A stretch of 64,000 nucleotides of DNA from Struthidea cinerea (Eukaryota > Chordata > Aves > Passeriformes > Corcoracidae), in contig VZTI01001288.1 of NCBI GenBank assembly GCA_013397865.1, positions 69,159 to 133,158 on the forward strand. The letters are read 5' to 3'. A program made the position numbers and the translations under genes. The notes beneath the pieces are model-generated. The model saw only the letters and a list, made by a program, of their open reading frames with translations. It did not search any database and had not been told where the DNA came from. Position 1 is the first letter of the stretch, and each line of letters begins with the position of its first letter. Of the stretch, positions 1-12,299 are shown in pieces.

Positions 1-28
1 GGGGATGGGGATGGGGATGGGGATAGGG
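1..28. repeat. (GGGGAT)n G-rich simple repeat, quadruplex-capable
   Basis: Four GGGG runs spaced by AT, then a GGG run, are read directly. Five closely spaced G-runs on one strand fit the G-quadruplex rule. The tract starts at base 1, so it probably continues upstream of the window. It sits at the edge of a CpG island, where such tracts are common in vertebrate promoters. Confidence 0.85.
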
Positions 29-220
29 ACCGCTATCGGGATTGGTACCGGGACTGGCACCGGGACCTGGCGGTGTCTCACGGACTGCCGGGGCTGGGCT
101 GCACGGGGTGGGATGTCGGGGATGGGCAGCCCGGGATAGGCTACCGGGGCCGGCCTCCTGCCGGTGCGATTAGTGCCGCCGTTCCTTACGGCTCTGACCG
201 GTGTGCAGGTGCCGCGGGGC

Positions 221-289
221 ATGGCCGGCGCGGCGGTGGCGCGGTCACGGCGGAGCACGACGGGCCCGGTGGGCGGCAGAGCGCAGCCG
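221..289 (+). CDS. candidate first coding exon (partial gene), unrecognised protein
   Basis: An ATG at 221 lies in a good initiation context, with G at -3 and G at +4, inside the CpG island. The frame stays open for 23 codons, rich in Ala, Arg and Gly (MAGAAVARSRR...), to a plausible 5' splice donor (CCG|GTGGGT) at 289/290. Without splicing it ends three codons later at TGA. A short basic, Ala/Arg-rich N-terminus without acidic residues would suit a mitochondrial targeting start or simply a GC-rich leader. I do not recognise the protein and cannot point to exon 2. In DNA this GC-rich, short open frames arise easily, so this is a hypothesis from island, start context and donor, not an established gene. 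Confidence 0.28.
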
Positions 290-533
290 GTGGGTGTTTG
301 AGGGCAGGAGCGAGCGGCGGGGCTGGCGGGGGCAGCTGTGCCCTTGGCTCAGGGAATGGGGTCGGTTTTATGGCCGAGAGACCTCCCGGCCTCTGCCGAC
401 AGCTCCCGCCCCTGGAGTGGCGGCTGGGAATGGAGTGGAAGTGCTGGGAGGATGCTCTGGCTCCCGGGAGCACGCCGTGGAGTTACTGGAATTACATTCT
501 TTAAGCGTATAATATTAGGAGGAAATTCTGCCC

Positions 534-728
534 TGTCAGGGTGGGGAGGCCCTGGCACAGGGTGCCCAGAAAAACTGTGGGTGAGCCTGGATCCCTGGAA
601 GTGTCCAAGGCCACGTCGGACGGGGCTTGGAGCAACCTGGGATAGTGGAAGGTGTCCCTGCCCATGGCAGTGGGTGGATCTAGAGGATTTCCAAGGTACC
701 TTCCAACCCAAACCATTCTGTGTATACA
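534..728 (+). mobile_element. CR1 LINE fragment, 3' end
   Basis: The order of phrases is that of the avian CR1 3' end in sense orientation: GGTGAGGC-like start, CTGGCACAGG, TGCCCAGA, ATCCCTGGAAGTGT, CAAGGCCA, CTAGTGGAAGGTGTCCCTGC-like block, CCATGGCAG, then CCTTCCAACCCAAACCATTC at the terminus. The copy has point differences throughout, for example CTGGGATAGTGG where the family usually reads CTGGTCTAGTGG. Only about the last 190 bases are present, the normal 5' truncation. It abuts the CpG island. Confidence 0.92.
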
Positions 729-3303
729 GAATGAAGCAGAGTACAGTTGGAAAAAAAAATAAATTCTAGTGCCCAGAGCAGAGAGAAAGCTGTGTATGTT
801 GCTTAAATACACTTGGTGAACTCTTGTACTGCACAGAAGTCAGTCGATCTGGATCTCCTGGCACTCTCCCAGGGAATATTTATTACCTCATTGTAACAAT
901 GTATTTTCTGTGTCCAGAGGAGAGGAGGAAGGAGGAAACAGATTAAAGATTTGTCAAGATCAGTGCCGGTATCTGTATATATACATTTTGTTTTGGAGGC
1001 TCATGTTTTCAGGCAAACTATTTTGTGTTAGCAGTGGTTGACACCACTGAAGGCACTGGGATTAGGAATCCAGAATCCCCTGCCTGATGTCTCAGATACA
1101 AATGGCATTCAGCATAAAATAAAGTTTCAATTGTAGGGGACACAAACAATATTTAGGTCTCTAACATGAACTTTCAGAGCTCAGCGTTGATCTCTGAAAA
1201 AGACAAACTGATGGATCAGTCTGTTGGACAGGTTTTGGATTAGGTTTTAGATTGCAGTATGGCACCAGTGATCTCATTTTCCTTATTTACTTTCCTGAAA
1301 GGTAATCACAGCTCCTTCGTCTTGCTCAATCCTCTCTGATTTTTTTTTTTTCTCTAAGCTGACATTTAGTGGAATGGAGATAATGTGCATATGACTCTGC
1401 TCTTCACCTTCTGGATCTTAGGAAGGTCTTTCTTTCAGGCTGATCTCCAGCTATAAAAGAAATTGTTATGGCTCAATCTTGGCAGGCTTCAGAAAACCTC
1501 CGGCACTGCAAAAGCATTCAGTTAATATGCAGAATATTGACTCACTGCTTACTCATGTGACTAACATTTAAATGACACTTTCTCATTTTTAAAGGATATT
1601 ATAAACGATGGTATTATCCTCACAGCCTGATGAATTCAGTTGGCTTCATTTTCTCCTACTAATGCAAGAAAAGTTATTAGGAAAAAGTAAGAAATTTATT
1701 AGATGTCATTATTGCTGTTAGATTTATTTCAAGGAAGTGCTCCTGTAAGTTTGTGCTGAGCTAATTAATGAAAACTACCACAAGTGATGGAGGAACCCAT
1801 TGTAATCCCTAGTGACTAAGGAAGGAAGAGGATGCTTTGCCATTAAGTTACTTGTGCTCTGTAGTCCAGCTGTCCTGAAAGAAGTTTGGAGGGAATTTGA
1901 ATTTACCAATATGTGGGAATAACACCTGGACTCAGCAGCCTGACATAACTGACAGTGAGGGGTGCTGGTCCTCAAAGCATTTTTTACAGACTTCACTGGC
2001 AGCACCTCTCTTGAGACAGCTTGAAGGACAAAACCACACATCCCAGCTTAGTGAAGGAATGGGTGCATCCTTTTCTAGACGTTATTCAGCCTGGAAGTCC
2101 CAGTTTGCAAATGTTTTTCATGCATTGCCACGTCTGGAAAAGTTGCAGGGGGAAGCAGAGCAAACTTGCCTGAGAACAAGGAAAGCAGTGAGTGATTCTT
2201 TCTCTGTGGGGCACCAGGAGCTGCAAGGAGAAAAGGGAAGGAAACAAACTGAAGCGGGGAAGAAATATTCTCGAGATCTGCCTTTGGATAACTTGGAGTT
2301 TGTGCCTGTGTAGTTGCCAGCTAGGTATGACACACAGTTACAAGTTGATTGCCTTACCATGTGGAAGGTAGTTGCTTTCTACTGACTGCGTCACATTGTG
2401 TATCCTGAGGCATGTCTGACACGAGAAACCCCTGTGTTACAGAAAAGAGAGACATTTTTGAGCAGAAATCACTGCTTTGGTAAGTGGTCATGCTGCGACA
2501 TCGAACCTGGCCTTTTGGGTTGACCATGGTGTGGCCAGGTAGACTAAAAATAGAGCATGAAGGAGAAGTGCAATGACTTCTGCAGAAATGTTACAGTAGG
2601 TGTGTTTGAATCATTTGTCTTTTTAATGAGAATGCTTTCATGCTTTTCTTCATCAGCTTGTTTCAAAGCCAGCCCTGTGTTTACAGCTCTTTTCCTATTT
2701 AAACAGTGAATGCAGTGTTTCTCCTCAAAGAGAAACAACTCTGTTGTTCTGGTGGAACATACACTCACAGCCAAACTAAGAAGTGACTCTCTGCCTTATT
2801 GAGCTCGGAGGTTTCCCTTGTTGTTTACAGCTGTTGGGAAATTCCAGAGAAAATCTCATGTACTTGGAAAACACCATTGCCACCCTGATTTTGTTTCCCT
2901 CTTTGTTGTACTGTCCTAGCCATGATTGTTAACGTAAATACTCAGAGATTTCGATGAAAGGGAATTTAAAGTTCATTATGTTGCCACCAAATCTTTGATT
3001 TCATGTGTATGTTTTAGTCAGCATAAAAGAGTATCTTCCTCATATTTTGTTAGAAGTACCACAGGAATATATTGCCGAGGGAAGCTTAGCACGAGCTAAA
3101 ACTTGCTGTTTATAAATAATGACTAAATAAGGGAAATCAGGACAAAATTTAACAACAGGATTCTACCACTCTACAGTACATGGGCACAGAAGGAGTTGTA
3201 TGATCTCTTTACTATCCGAAAAAAAGAGTATCTGGGATATTGCAGAACCAAGCATTTGTGTAGTATTGCAAAGAATTAATTTAGGTTTTCTGGAATGACT
3301 TTA
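729..3303. other. non-coding DNA, no gene seen
   Basis: AT-moderate unique sequence with scattered stops in all frames. One 138-codon plus-strand open frame (1897-2313) has no flanking splice logic and no recognisable motif, and I treat it as chance. Short homopolymers (T run near 1339) are the only low-complexity DNA. Confidence 0.6.
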
Positions 3304-3329
3304 TCTTTCCTTCCTTCCTTCCTTCCTTG
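3304..3329. repeat. (TTCC)n microsatellite
   Basis: About six tandem TTCC units, perfect. Confidence 0.9.
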
Positions 3330-5430
3330 CATTCCTTATCCCACCCAGTCTCTTCCAGTTTCCTGTTTCTAGTTTATTTATACCTTAACGTAATAGGTGG
3401 ATTTTAAGGAAGTACCTCGGGAACTAGATAGTGCAAATCCCCCTGAGTTATTGAAAATCACATTTCTTATATGTAGATACTGATGGACTGTGTTTGGTTG
3501 CCTTTAGCTGAGGGGTTCAAAGTGTTTGTGTAGAGAAGAACCACGTAACCCCCCTCCGAGGTACAGCTGCAATGGAGGAATAACAAAGTAGATGCACGGA
3601 TGCTTTTGACTCCTCAGGTAGCCGTGCAGCCTCACACAAAACAAAGATTTTAGCAGACACAGGGAGTGTGTGAGTCTGTTCACAAGCACCAGCTGACAGA
3701 TTCCTGCAATACACTTCCAGACTTCGTCTACAGTAGGAATTTTTGCTGCCTTCACAGCTTTTGTCCATCGAGAAAGGAGATTTGAGCTGGGGCAGCCGCC
3801 AAGGCTTTGCCTGCTGTCAGCAGTGATTTGCGAAGAGGCAGCTTCCCATGGTTTCAAGCTGGGACTCGTGCACACTAGTAATCATAATTACAATATTTAG
3901 CTCTAACACAGTGCTTTTAAGATGGGTATCTAACAAGCCTTTCGGGGGATGGAGGGATACCATTAGCTCCTCAATGTGTGTTAATTTTTGCAACGGCTAC
4001 GAACCATCGTGGGGGTGAAAGGGAAAGAAGGTGAGCGGATCTCGTGTTGTTGCTGTGCTTCCTCCAGCAAGTCTGTCCCCGTTGTTATTGCAGCGTCCAA
4101 AGGGAACGGGAGCTGAACCGTGACCGTTTTTCTGCAGCAGAAGCTGGGTACCCGCTGGCCTCCTGAATACGAAAATGAAGTTTCGTACTGTTTCCCTTGA
4201 ATGGAAGCAGCATGACGTGAGCGTGGAAAGAGTGGAACAGTATGTTGAGGGAAACAGGACTGAAAGGAGAGAGCAGCTGACTCCAGGGGCTGAGCAGATC
4301 TGCCCTCTCTGCTTCACTGTGTGGGTTTGTTTTCAACTCAGGCCACCTCATGGGTCTCGCAGCACATCTCCACAGCTCTGGGCTGGAAAATGAAACAACT
4401 GCAAAGAGGTTGTTCCTTCTTCCTGAAACAAGCTTCACAGGCTGTGGGAAATGAAAGCTAAGGCTGAACTTTAAAACAGGCTGAAAGCACTCAGATGCAG
4501 AAGTGCAGAGTGAAGCCATTCAACAGAGTCAGATTTGGAACAGAGCCCTGAAAAAAACCTGCAGTTATGACTAATCCATTTTTAATGTGTGTGGTTGTAG
4601 GTAAAATCACTTCTTTAAAAGATCATTTCTCTCCCTGTATTGGTTACAGTTCTTTACCATCGTTTTAGATAAATGATGTGTTGACGTGTAAGTTTGGTTA
4701 CAGATGGGCTGCAAGGACAGAAGTATTTCTGATGCTGGAGAGGCTCTGGCTGAGCTGCTGGTGAAGGGGAGAAACAACACAAGCAGGATATTCAGTGTCA
4801 AGCTGCAGCAGCACCCCGAGGGACCCACCCAGGGGCAGGCACTTGAATGCTCACTCTCTCCTGCAGCCAAGTTAGCTGAGGAAACTTGATGTAATAGTTG
4901 ACTGTAGAGCCCCGTTCGTGCAGGGACGGGCTCGGGCAGTGACATTTTGGAAGTGAAACAGTCTGAAATGGAGACTTGTCTCACTGAACAAGTCTGTGAG
5001 GTACTGCACAGTTTTACAGGGTAGCTTTTGGGTGCTTTTATTTTGTCCTTGAGTTGTCCCAGCCTTGCTTGCTGGTCCCCTTGCAGGGACCCCTCAGTGC
5101 TGTGTCACGGAGCCACTGATGTGAACACACTGCTGCAGGGAGACGTGTGACACCACAAATGTCCTGGCTGTTGTGATACCAGCCCAACACTTAGAGAATT
5201 TGCGGTCTTATAATCAGTAGAGCTGTGAAGAGGAGCATGAAATCACTGCAAACACGCCTTGACTGTGGTGGGGAACAGCATGGGGACTGTTCAGGCAGGT
5301 AGAAAACAGCACAGCAAACCCAGCTCTGATAGGATATACTCGACTTCAAGACTCCCTCAGTCTGGCTAAGGGTGTGGTGACAGGGCCTGTAGTGACAGGC
5401 AGTGCTCTGAGGGTGAAGGCTGTTCTCTGA

Positions 5431-5446
5431 GGTGTGTGTGTGTGTA
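5431..5446. repeat. short (GT)n
   Basis: About seven to eight GT units, perfect, within otherwise unique DNA. Confidence 0.85.
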
Positions 5447-7484
5447 TCTGATATCCAGGAACAAAAGCAGTTGGCATTTCCCCGGTGTACACTGAAACGT
5501 GGTGCAATGTGATAGAGCAACAGGGAGCTCCTTGCTGGCTTCTTGCCCTCTGCAGATTCCTTCTGAATTAGGTGCTGACCTTTAAAGCAAGACCTGCTTC
5601 TTCAGTTTCTCATTGTCTAAATTCTGCACTGAAGCTTGAGAAACAAGTCTGTGAAGCTGCGGGTTTTGTTTTTTTTTTAAGCTCTAATTAGTGAAACACA
5701 GAATAGGTTGGAAGGAGTCTGAGGGAGAGAATCACCAAATGGAAACCATTTTACTGATCTGGTGCCTTTTATTTTTTATGTTACTCCATTCCATGGAAAC
5801 ACGGTCCTCTGTGGTGCTGGGCTTAAATCAGCACCAAGGCATGGTTTGCATTAAAGACTGGTCCCTAATCTTCTGCTGTTAAAGGGCACGTCTGTCTCTT
5901 GATCAAAACACCACCTTGTTTGCCCTCAGTGATTTGGAAACCCAGAGTTGTGCTCCTGCTGCCAGGGTTTTGTACTAGAACACTGCAGCTGCTTGGCACC
6001 AGCAGGGCTTTGGAGGTGAGAGAGGTGAAAACCATTCTCCTGACTAAAAATCTGGAGGTACTTAGGCAGACGGGCTCTCATGGAAGAACCTCTTTCCCTT
6101 TTTGAATGTTTTTAACATTACCATTGCTTCGGCTGCGTTTTCACGGCGTTTCTCCATTTCTCATTCAGGCAGGTTCTGACGTTTTGTGCAGATGATGAAG
6201 TGCTGGCCGGAGGGCAGCTGGAGCTGGGACTCGGCTCTGGGTGGGAGGCAGCAGCTGTCCCGTGCCAGCGACTCGGTGCAGTGCTTCGGGATCTGCAGGT
6301 GGGACTGCAGGAGGGGTGGAAGCGTGTGAATAGTTTTGGTTCCAACACAGGCCTTAATTTTTCAGAAGCACGAAGAGGTTCTTCGAGGCTGTGAGAGCCT
6401 AAAGCCTTGGATTCCTCCGGCCTCACCTGCCTGCTGGCACGCACAGCCGTGTTGTCCCATTTACCAGGCATTTGATGTGTCAGTGACTCATTCCCAGGCT
6501 CGCTATCTGCACCAGCAAGGTGCGTCGGGGCTGAGTCGCACCCATGTATCAGCTCTGTCACTGTACCCTGTTATCAGCTACTCTTTTCGCTCCTGGGGTG
6601 CTCCCCGACTTTGATCTGTTCCCGAACTGCAGCAACAGCTTTCCTTGTTTTTTAATGCTTCATTACATTGTGCGGGGCCGTCAGCCCTCCCCAAATGCTG
6701 CAATCTCTGCTGCCCGTGCGCTGCTCTCACAGGTACACCCAGGCTTTTCCTTGAAAGCATGAAATGAAACTCTTATTCCCCTCAGCCCTCAAACAGTCAC
6801 GGCGTAAATCAGTTTGCTTCAAGATGGCAATTTCCATCAGACACTACATGGCAGTATAATGATAATTATTCCCTTGCTTCTCCCTGCTGCATTTAGCTGC
6901 TGCTTTTAAAAACCTACGGAGAAGAGGCTGTTTGCTTCATCCTTAAAGCACCTGGTGCTGTGGGCTCTGACCAGTCTGCAAATCCTTATGTTACCGAGCA
7001 GTCCTGAATCCTGCCTTCCAGCAGAAGTCCCCCTCTGCTGGCCAGGCTGGATCTTGTTTAATTCGAGGCTGATTCTGTCAAAGCTAGAGACCCCAGAGGA
7101 AAGAAAGGTGCTCTGTGTGCTGAAGGACTGAAAGAGCTTTCTGTGTTGTACAGTTTTTTTTTTTTTAGAGTGGCAAATGGGCAAAGGCAGAGACACACAA
7201 TAATTTAAAATGTGTTTGCTTAAAACCAGCTAAATTCATAGTAATGCTGGAAGAAACCAGTAGCAGCATCTGAGCTGGTTCTGCTGGAGGTGGTGCTTAT
7301 CAGATGACCTAGCAAAAGCTTGCTGGCTTGTAGGATTTGGGGCAGAAACTCCAGCATAACAAGCACATTCCTCTGAGAGCCTTCAGAGCAGCCAGTTCCT
7401 GCTGATGTGGTGCAGATCAGTGATCCAACTCGTTTTGTCCCTGCACTCAGGGGTGGGCCTTGGCTGTGCTGTGGGGTGGAGGAC

Positions 7485-7507
7485 GGACAGACAGACAGAC
7501 AGACAGA
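7485..7507. repeat. (GACA)n microsatellite
   Basis: About five to six tandem GACA units, perfect. Confidence 0.9.
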
Positions 7508-9040
7508 AGTGTTTGCTGCACTAGGTCATGCACAGGGAAAGCTGTGGCTCTGTGTTTGTCTGCTCATGGGGTCCAGCCAAGTGGCACAGCCCTGCTCTGC
7601 AGCACGTCCCAAACGCTGGGAGTCCTGACCACGGTGTGCTGGTCCCTCCCAACGTGATTTAACAGCGAGGAATTCCTTTCCTTCCACCGGCCAGGTTGGG
7701 CTTGTTTTGTTTCTGCCTTGAAACCTCTCCTCTCCCCCACACTGTGATCTGTGCCAAACTGTTTGGCAAGTTGAAAGCTCTGCCTGCTGCGTGGGCAGGA
7801 GAAGGGCCGCAGCGTGGTGCAGAAAATGTGTGAGATGTGGTCCAGGCTTGTGGAGAGGATAAGGCGAGGACCTGAGGTGTCGTTTGTGTGCTCAGTTCAT
7901 GACTTGCCCAGCCTGTTTCACAGACTTGTAACCACTGCTCCTTGACTATGTTTCAGGCCTGGCCTACAGTCACTAATTGTCAGTGTCCTGGGGCTTCTCC
8001 CAGGTTTTAATTGTCCCTGCTGGTGTGATGGATGTGGGAAGAAAGGACACGATGGAGAAAGGTGGCAGTGTTTTCGCTGTTGCCATTGTCATTGTCGGGG
8101 CTGCCATTAAAGCTGCTTACTGACGTTTGCCCTCCTGTGAAATGTGTGGGTGAGCTATTTATAAATGTGCAGAGAGATCCTACATCTCTGGCGTGTGCTC
8201 TGATTTAAGAGTAATCCCCACCAGGAGGGCAGAATCTGTCCGGTACTGCAGAGGAGGTTAGTGGCAGAGCTGGAAATGATCCAGCACTCGTGAGCCTCAG
8301 CATTGCCTGTAGGATGGGGTGCATTTCTGGGGGCAGATGTGGGAATGGAGCAGCAGCATGCTGTTTCCCCCCTAGCTCTGTCTGTTCCAGTGTGATCTCC
8401 CATCTTCAGGGCAGAGAGAGGCACTTTTCCTGCTGCACAGCCCCCTCTTCTGTTCTCTGCTCCTTCTGCATAGCAAATGCACTCAGCTCTCTCCTGGGCT
8501 GCATCCAACCTCAGCCTTCACTTGCTTCTACTTTTCCTTTCTGCAGCAGATTCAGCCTGGTGTGCAGGAGGGAACGGTCCTTTTCCTGGAGCAGTCCAGT
8601 CACAGGCACACAGGAGTTAGTGTCTGTACTTCTCAAAAATTCTTCTGGAAGAAGATACAGCCATTTGCTTCCATTATTCCTCTCCTGCAAGCTGCAAATT
8701 ACCTCACTTTTTAAAGCAGGCAGTTTCCTGAAGAGCAAGATTAGTATAGCAGGATTATTGGTGCATCTGATTGTGTTTTACCTTTCCACACAAAGACTTG
8801 TTGATGACTGATGACAGAGAAGCTTCTCAGCCTGTCCTCAGTGGGAACATGATTCTTCTTCCTGGCTCCTGGGTTTTGTTTGCAGTGTTGTCTTTTCTTG
8901 CCTTCATAAACTTGTTTGGAAATATCTTGCAGTCAGCTTCAGGATGCTGATTAATGTTATTGCCAGAAAAAAGTTGCTTTCATACCTGTTATGAAATTTC
9001 CCTGTTAACATCAGCCTGAGGTAAAGCTTTAGCAAACCCA

Positions 9041-9105
9041 GGAGCTGGAATTTGACGATCCTCGTGGGTCCCTTCCAACTCAGAATATTCTGTGATTCTC
9101 TGATT
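9041..9105 (+). mobile_element. CR1 LINE 3' terminus, very short copy
   Basis: GGAGCTGGAATTTGACGATC, then CGTGGGTCCCTTCCAACTCA, then ATATTCTGTGATTCTCTGAT. This is the last 60-odd bases of a CR1 in sense orientation, ending in the ATTCTGTGATTCT microsatellite-like terminus that defines the family in birds. Extreme 5' truncation like this is typical of CR1. Confidence 0.88.
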
Positions 9106-11582
9106 TTATGAAGCTGAGGGAAATTACCGACCTTCGAGGCCTGCACCTCAATATCCAAAAGGCTCGGGTAGGATCACACAGACACGGATGCACCCCAAAC
9201 GGATAGCAGGAGCCTAATTGCTGTAAGAGGGTTAATGTGCTGTGCTTGTAGTGAGGAAATGAGACTCTCCCTGCTCGAGAGCTCCGGGCCTGCTGGCTGC
9301 ATCTGCAGGACACACTGCCCTCCCTTGGCCGTGGATGGGCTCTGGATCTGGGCTGAGGAACCTGCCTTTCCTGAGCATCCTGGTGGCCAAGGGAAGATTA
9401 CTGGAACCTGGTATGTGCTGTGATTTACAAACTCGGTCAGAGGTGCAGGCTCTGTAGGTGATTCCAATATTCCCTCCAGGAGTTCATGACAAGATTTATG
9501 TGAAGCTTCAGCACTGTGTGAAATAAACTGTGAGAAAAATAGCTTAGGAATGATTTTATTGTTGTGTGCAAGAAAGTGTTGTAAGAAACCACAGAAATCT
9601 GCTAGACTGATCCTTGAGCATGCAATGGAAGGCTTTCATCTGGTTTTGCTTGTAAATGAGAGTTCTATGTAAATGTTGGAAAATCATAATTGTGACACAA
9701 ACTTTTCAGAGAATTTGTACTTCCAGATGTGATGGAGATGTGGGAGCGATCTGGGAACAGAGACTTGTTTGAAAGAGACATCTCTGACTTTACCCCTTCT
9801 GGTAAAGAGCCTGTCCCTGGTGCTGTGATTCAGACTGAGCTCTGCACTGGTTCATACAGGTATTTTAACAAGTGGGGTGTATGAATGGTCCCACATTTCT
9901 CCATTTCTGCTACATGTTGTTCTTCTTCCTGCCCTTGTGTGGGTTATGTTGTCCTGGCAGTGTCTGGCATTGTACTCAGCCTTTTTCATGGCCTGGAGAA
10001 CCTCATTAACATTCTCTATCTCATTTTTAGATAACAGAAATTTTGTGTTACACGAAAGCAAGATGGAGGTGGGAGGAAAATTTAGCTGTTTTCCGGTGTG
10101 ATTGTGTTCTTGTGTTTTGTCTTTTATCAAAATAATTACTGCCAGCAAGAAAACTCGCTGTGAGTTGGAAGCGCGTGTACTCACGGCACGTACCCTTGGA
10201 GGAGCAGGAGCTGGAAACAGGCAGTGCTTGGGTCAGAGTGTCTCAGAACAGCCACTGTCCTGAGGCTGCACAGATTGATGGTATCTCTATATTCACATGG
10301 AGTCACAGAGCTAGTTCTAAAAAAAAAAAAAAACCAAAAAACAACCAACCAAAAAACCCTGTTATCCCAAATATCTCATCTCTCTTACCTGCCTTGCTCA
10401 CGGGGTCATGTCCCCTCACTGTGCACTCCCACCTGGGCTGCAAATCCCCCTGTGTGCCTGTAGCTCTGTCTCCCCACCATCCCTGCAGCGGGGAAGCCCC
10501 CAGGGATTATGCCCACGGTGTGTCAGACCCTGGGTAAAGCCAAATCTAAACACCTGCACAGGCAATGTGACAGCTGGGTTTTTGGTGTTGCTGGGGAGTT
10601 CACACACATCTCCCAGAGACTGCCTGAATCCGTGAGCTGCTGGAGGAGGCCTGGACAGGCTGAGGGAGGGCTCAGGGAGCTCTGCCTTGGAAGCAGAGGG
10701 GAAGAGCAGGGCAGAGTTAAGCACGTGGGAAAGCTTTGTGTGCTCGTACAGGGAGAGCAGGCTCGCTCTAAGTTTGCTTTTGCAAAGATCCTGACATGTC
10801 TCCGTTTAGGAACCCACTGTCCTGGGGGACAGGACACCTGCAGACCACTCTGCCAGGCTGGTACTCTTTCTTATGCCTTCTTTTTAAAAAAAAAAAATCA
10901 CTTCTGATCCACAGCACCACACAGCAGAGAGTGCCTGTCCTTGAAGAGCATTCCCAGCCCCAGATGTGAAGAAGCCTGACTGCACACATGTTCAGAGGAA
11001 GGGATGTTCAAACAATGTCTCAGTTTGCTTGCCCTTGGCAATTTCTTCTCCAAAAAATATATTCTTTGTGCCTAATTCTCACACATGGATCTGAGGTTTC
11101 TAATTTTGCTTTCAGGCAATCCTGCGGGTCAAGCAGGTGCAGAGAGACTTTGGGTTAACATGGAACCGGTTACCTGACCCACTCTTGTTGTCCTGTGACA
11201 GCTAAAACACAGAATTAGGTGTGAAAACCTCTGCTGGCTAACATCTGGGCTCATCTGGCACTTGCCCCCATGATGCTGGTGGACATGGGGCAGTTACAGC
11301 CCCAGAGCACTGGGGTTTCTCTGTCCTGCTCAGACTGGCAGCACCCTTGGCATGTAGGTTTGGTGAGCAGGAGAGATACTCCGTGCCCATTTCTGGAGTT
11401 TGCCTTTTTCTCTAGCAGCCCATAGGTTTTCTCAAGCCAGGACCTACATTTGGCATTCTCGGCCTGTGGACCGCCAGAAATCAGATTATGGTGGGAGGAG
11501 TTGAAGTGCCAGGAAGGGAAAAATGCCGTGAAAAAATTTCAGCACAGATTTGCCATCATGGGAAGAAATGCCTTCTCTCTCA
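9106..11582. other. non-coding DNA, no gene seen
   Basis: Unique sequence with an A-rich interruption at 10,319-10,357 and a shorter A-run near 10,886. Open frames here are short and overlap on both strands without splice or protein signals. Confidence 0.55.
10319..10357. repeat. A-rich low-complexity tract
   Basis: A run of 14 A is followed by CCAAAAAACAACCAACCAAA-type sequence. It could be a decayed poly(A) tail, but no AATAAA lies just upstream and I see no recognisable retrosequence before it. Confidence 0.8.
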
Positions 11583-12215
11583 CTAAACCTCCGTGCCTCT
11601 GCTCCTACATCCCTCCTTTTTGGGCAGTGTGTGTGTGACCTCCGTGTTCTGTGAGTTTTGTGACATCTCCTTTGGGAGTCTGCCATGCAGGGAATGCTCA
11701 CCTGTACTGGTGGTGATTTCCTGACTCCCGTTCTGGTGAGGAACCATGTGAAAGTGGGAAGTTCCTGCCTCCATATCCAGCCTTGGTGCTTCTTCCCATG
11801 GCCTTGCACACTCACTGCTCATGATCAGCTGCTCCATGCTGTCTGGCTGTGCCAGAGTGAGGGAAAGGCACTCTCCAAGCCTGGGATCATTCCAAATCTC
11901 CACTTGGGATCTTTCTAGTGATTTACAATTTCTGAGGATGGGCCTTTGAACTGGCATTTTCTTTAAAACTATAATGAAAAGGGAAAGCTGGAAAAACATC
12001 CAAAGGATTTTTTTTTTCCCCCAGTGCAACCAGGTAGGATTTGGAGACAGCCTGCGTTGACTGCTGATAGAGGACTCTGTGGCAGCCTCCCCGATGAGGG
12101 ATGGGCTTGAGAAGCTCAGGCTGCCCGTGCCAGCCTGGACAAGCCCCCAGGTAGCCTCGGGGATGTCCGGACGATTTGATTTGCAGTTCTCAAGCCTCAT
12201 TTTGACCAAACCCAT
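11583..12215 (-). CDS. candidate ORF, 210 codons, unrecognised; possibly spurious
   Basis: This is the longest ATG-started frame in the window that does not depend on N. The start codon has a strong vertebrate context on the minus strand (G at -3, G at +4). On that strand it begins about 85 bases after the end of the CpG-rich block at 12,300-12,770. One hydrophobic stretch, about residues 69-87 (ILWMFFQLSLFIIVLKK region), could be a membrane helix. The rest is Ser/Gln/Glu-rich with no motif I know. The frame contains a T/C-rich run of plus-strand sequence near 12,010 that encodes lysines. Single-exon genes of this size are unusual, and one frame this long in 128 kb of six-frame sequence is borderline by chance. 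I give the coordinates so that it can be tested, not because I think it is established. Confidence 0.13.
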   Translation of the reverse strand: MGLVKMRLENCKSNRPDIPEATWGLVQAGTGSLSFSSPSLIGEAATESSISSQRRLSPNPTWLHWGKKKILWMFFQLSLFIIVLKKMPVQRPILRNCKSLERSQVEIWNDPRLGECLSLTLAQPDSMEQLIMSSECARPWEEAPRLDMEAGTSHFHMVPHQNGSQEITTSTGEHSLHGRLPKEMSQNSQNTEVTHTLPKKEGCRSRGTEV

Positions 12216-12299
12216 ACCCTGACCTTACAGCTGCGGGCAAGATCCAAACGACTCAGCAAGAGTTGTTTATTCGCTTCCATCAGTCACTCACGTAATTAG

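Larger units (their letters stand above)
1..510. promoter_or_regulatory. CpG island, probable promoter or 5' end of a gene
   Basis: The first half-kilobase is strongly GC-rich. By hand count it holds roughly 45 CpG dinucleotides in the first 330 bases, while the following kilobases have very few. There is no TATA box at a sensible place, which is typical of CpG-island promoters with dispersed start sites. The island ends abruptly near 510, just before a CR1 fragment. Transcription could go rightward into the window or leftward out of it, since CpG-island promoters are often bidirectional. The CpG density is observed; that this is an active promoter is inferred. Confidence 0.75.
3330..9040. 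other. non-coding DNA, no gene seen
   Basis: Unique sequence with short GT (5431-5446) and GACA (7485-7507) repeats. A segment at 6169-6297 has an acceptor-like tract (TTTCTCATTCAG) and a donor-like GCAG|GTGGGA, and is open in one frame, but I recognise no protein in it. A plus-strand 173-codon frame at 8290-8811 begins with GTG rather than ATG and is Ser/Cys/Leu-rich. I regard both as chance. Confidence 0.55.

Noticed and set aside
1897..2313. 138-codon plus-strand frame with a protein-like composition
   Set aside because: No domain, no splice logic and no CpG island nearby. A few frames of this length are expected by chance in 64 kb.
5697..5722. CR1-like words ACAGAATAGGTTGGAAGGAG
   Set aside because: Only about 20 bases resemble the CR1 terminus and the flanks do not continue the match.
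8290..8811. 173-codon plus-strand frame
   Set aside because: Starts at GTG. It is Ser/Cys/Leu-rich low-complexity-like sequence, with no motif and a contradicting minus-strand frame beneath it.
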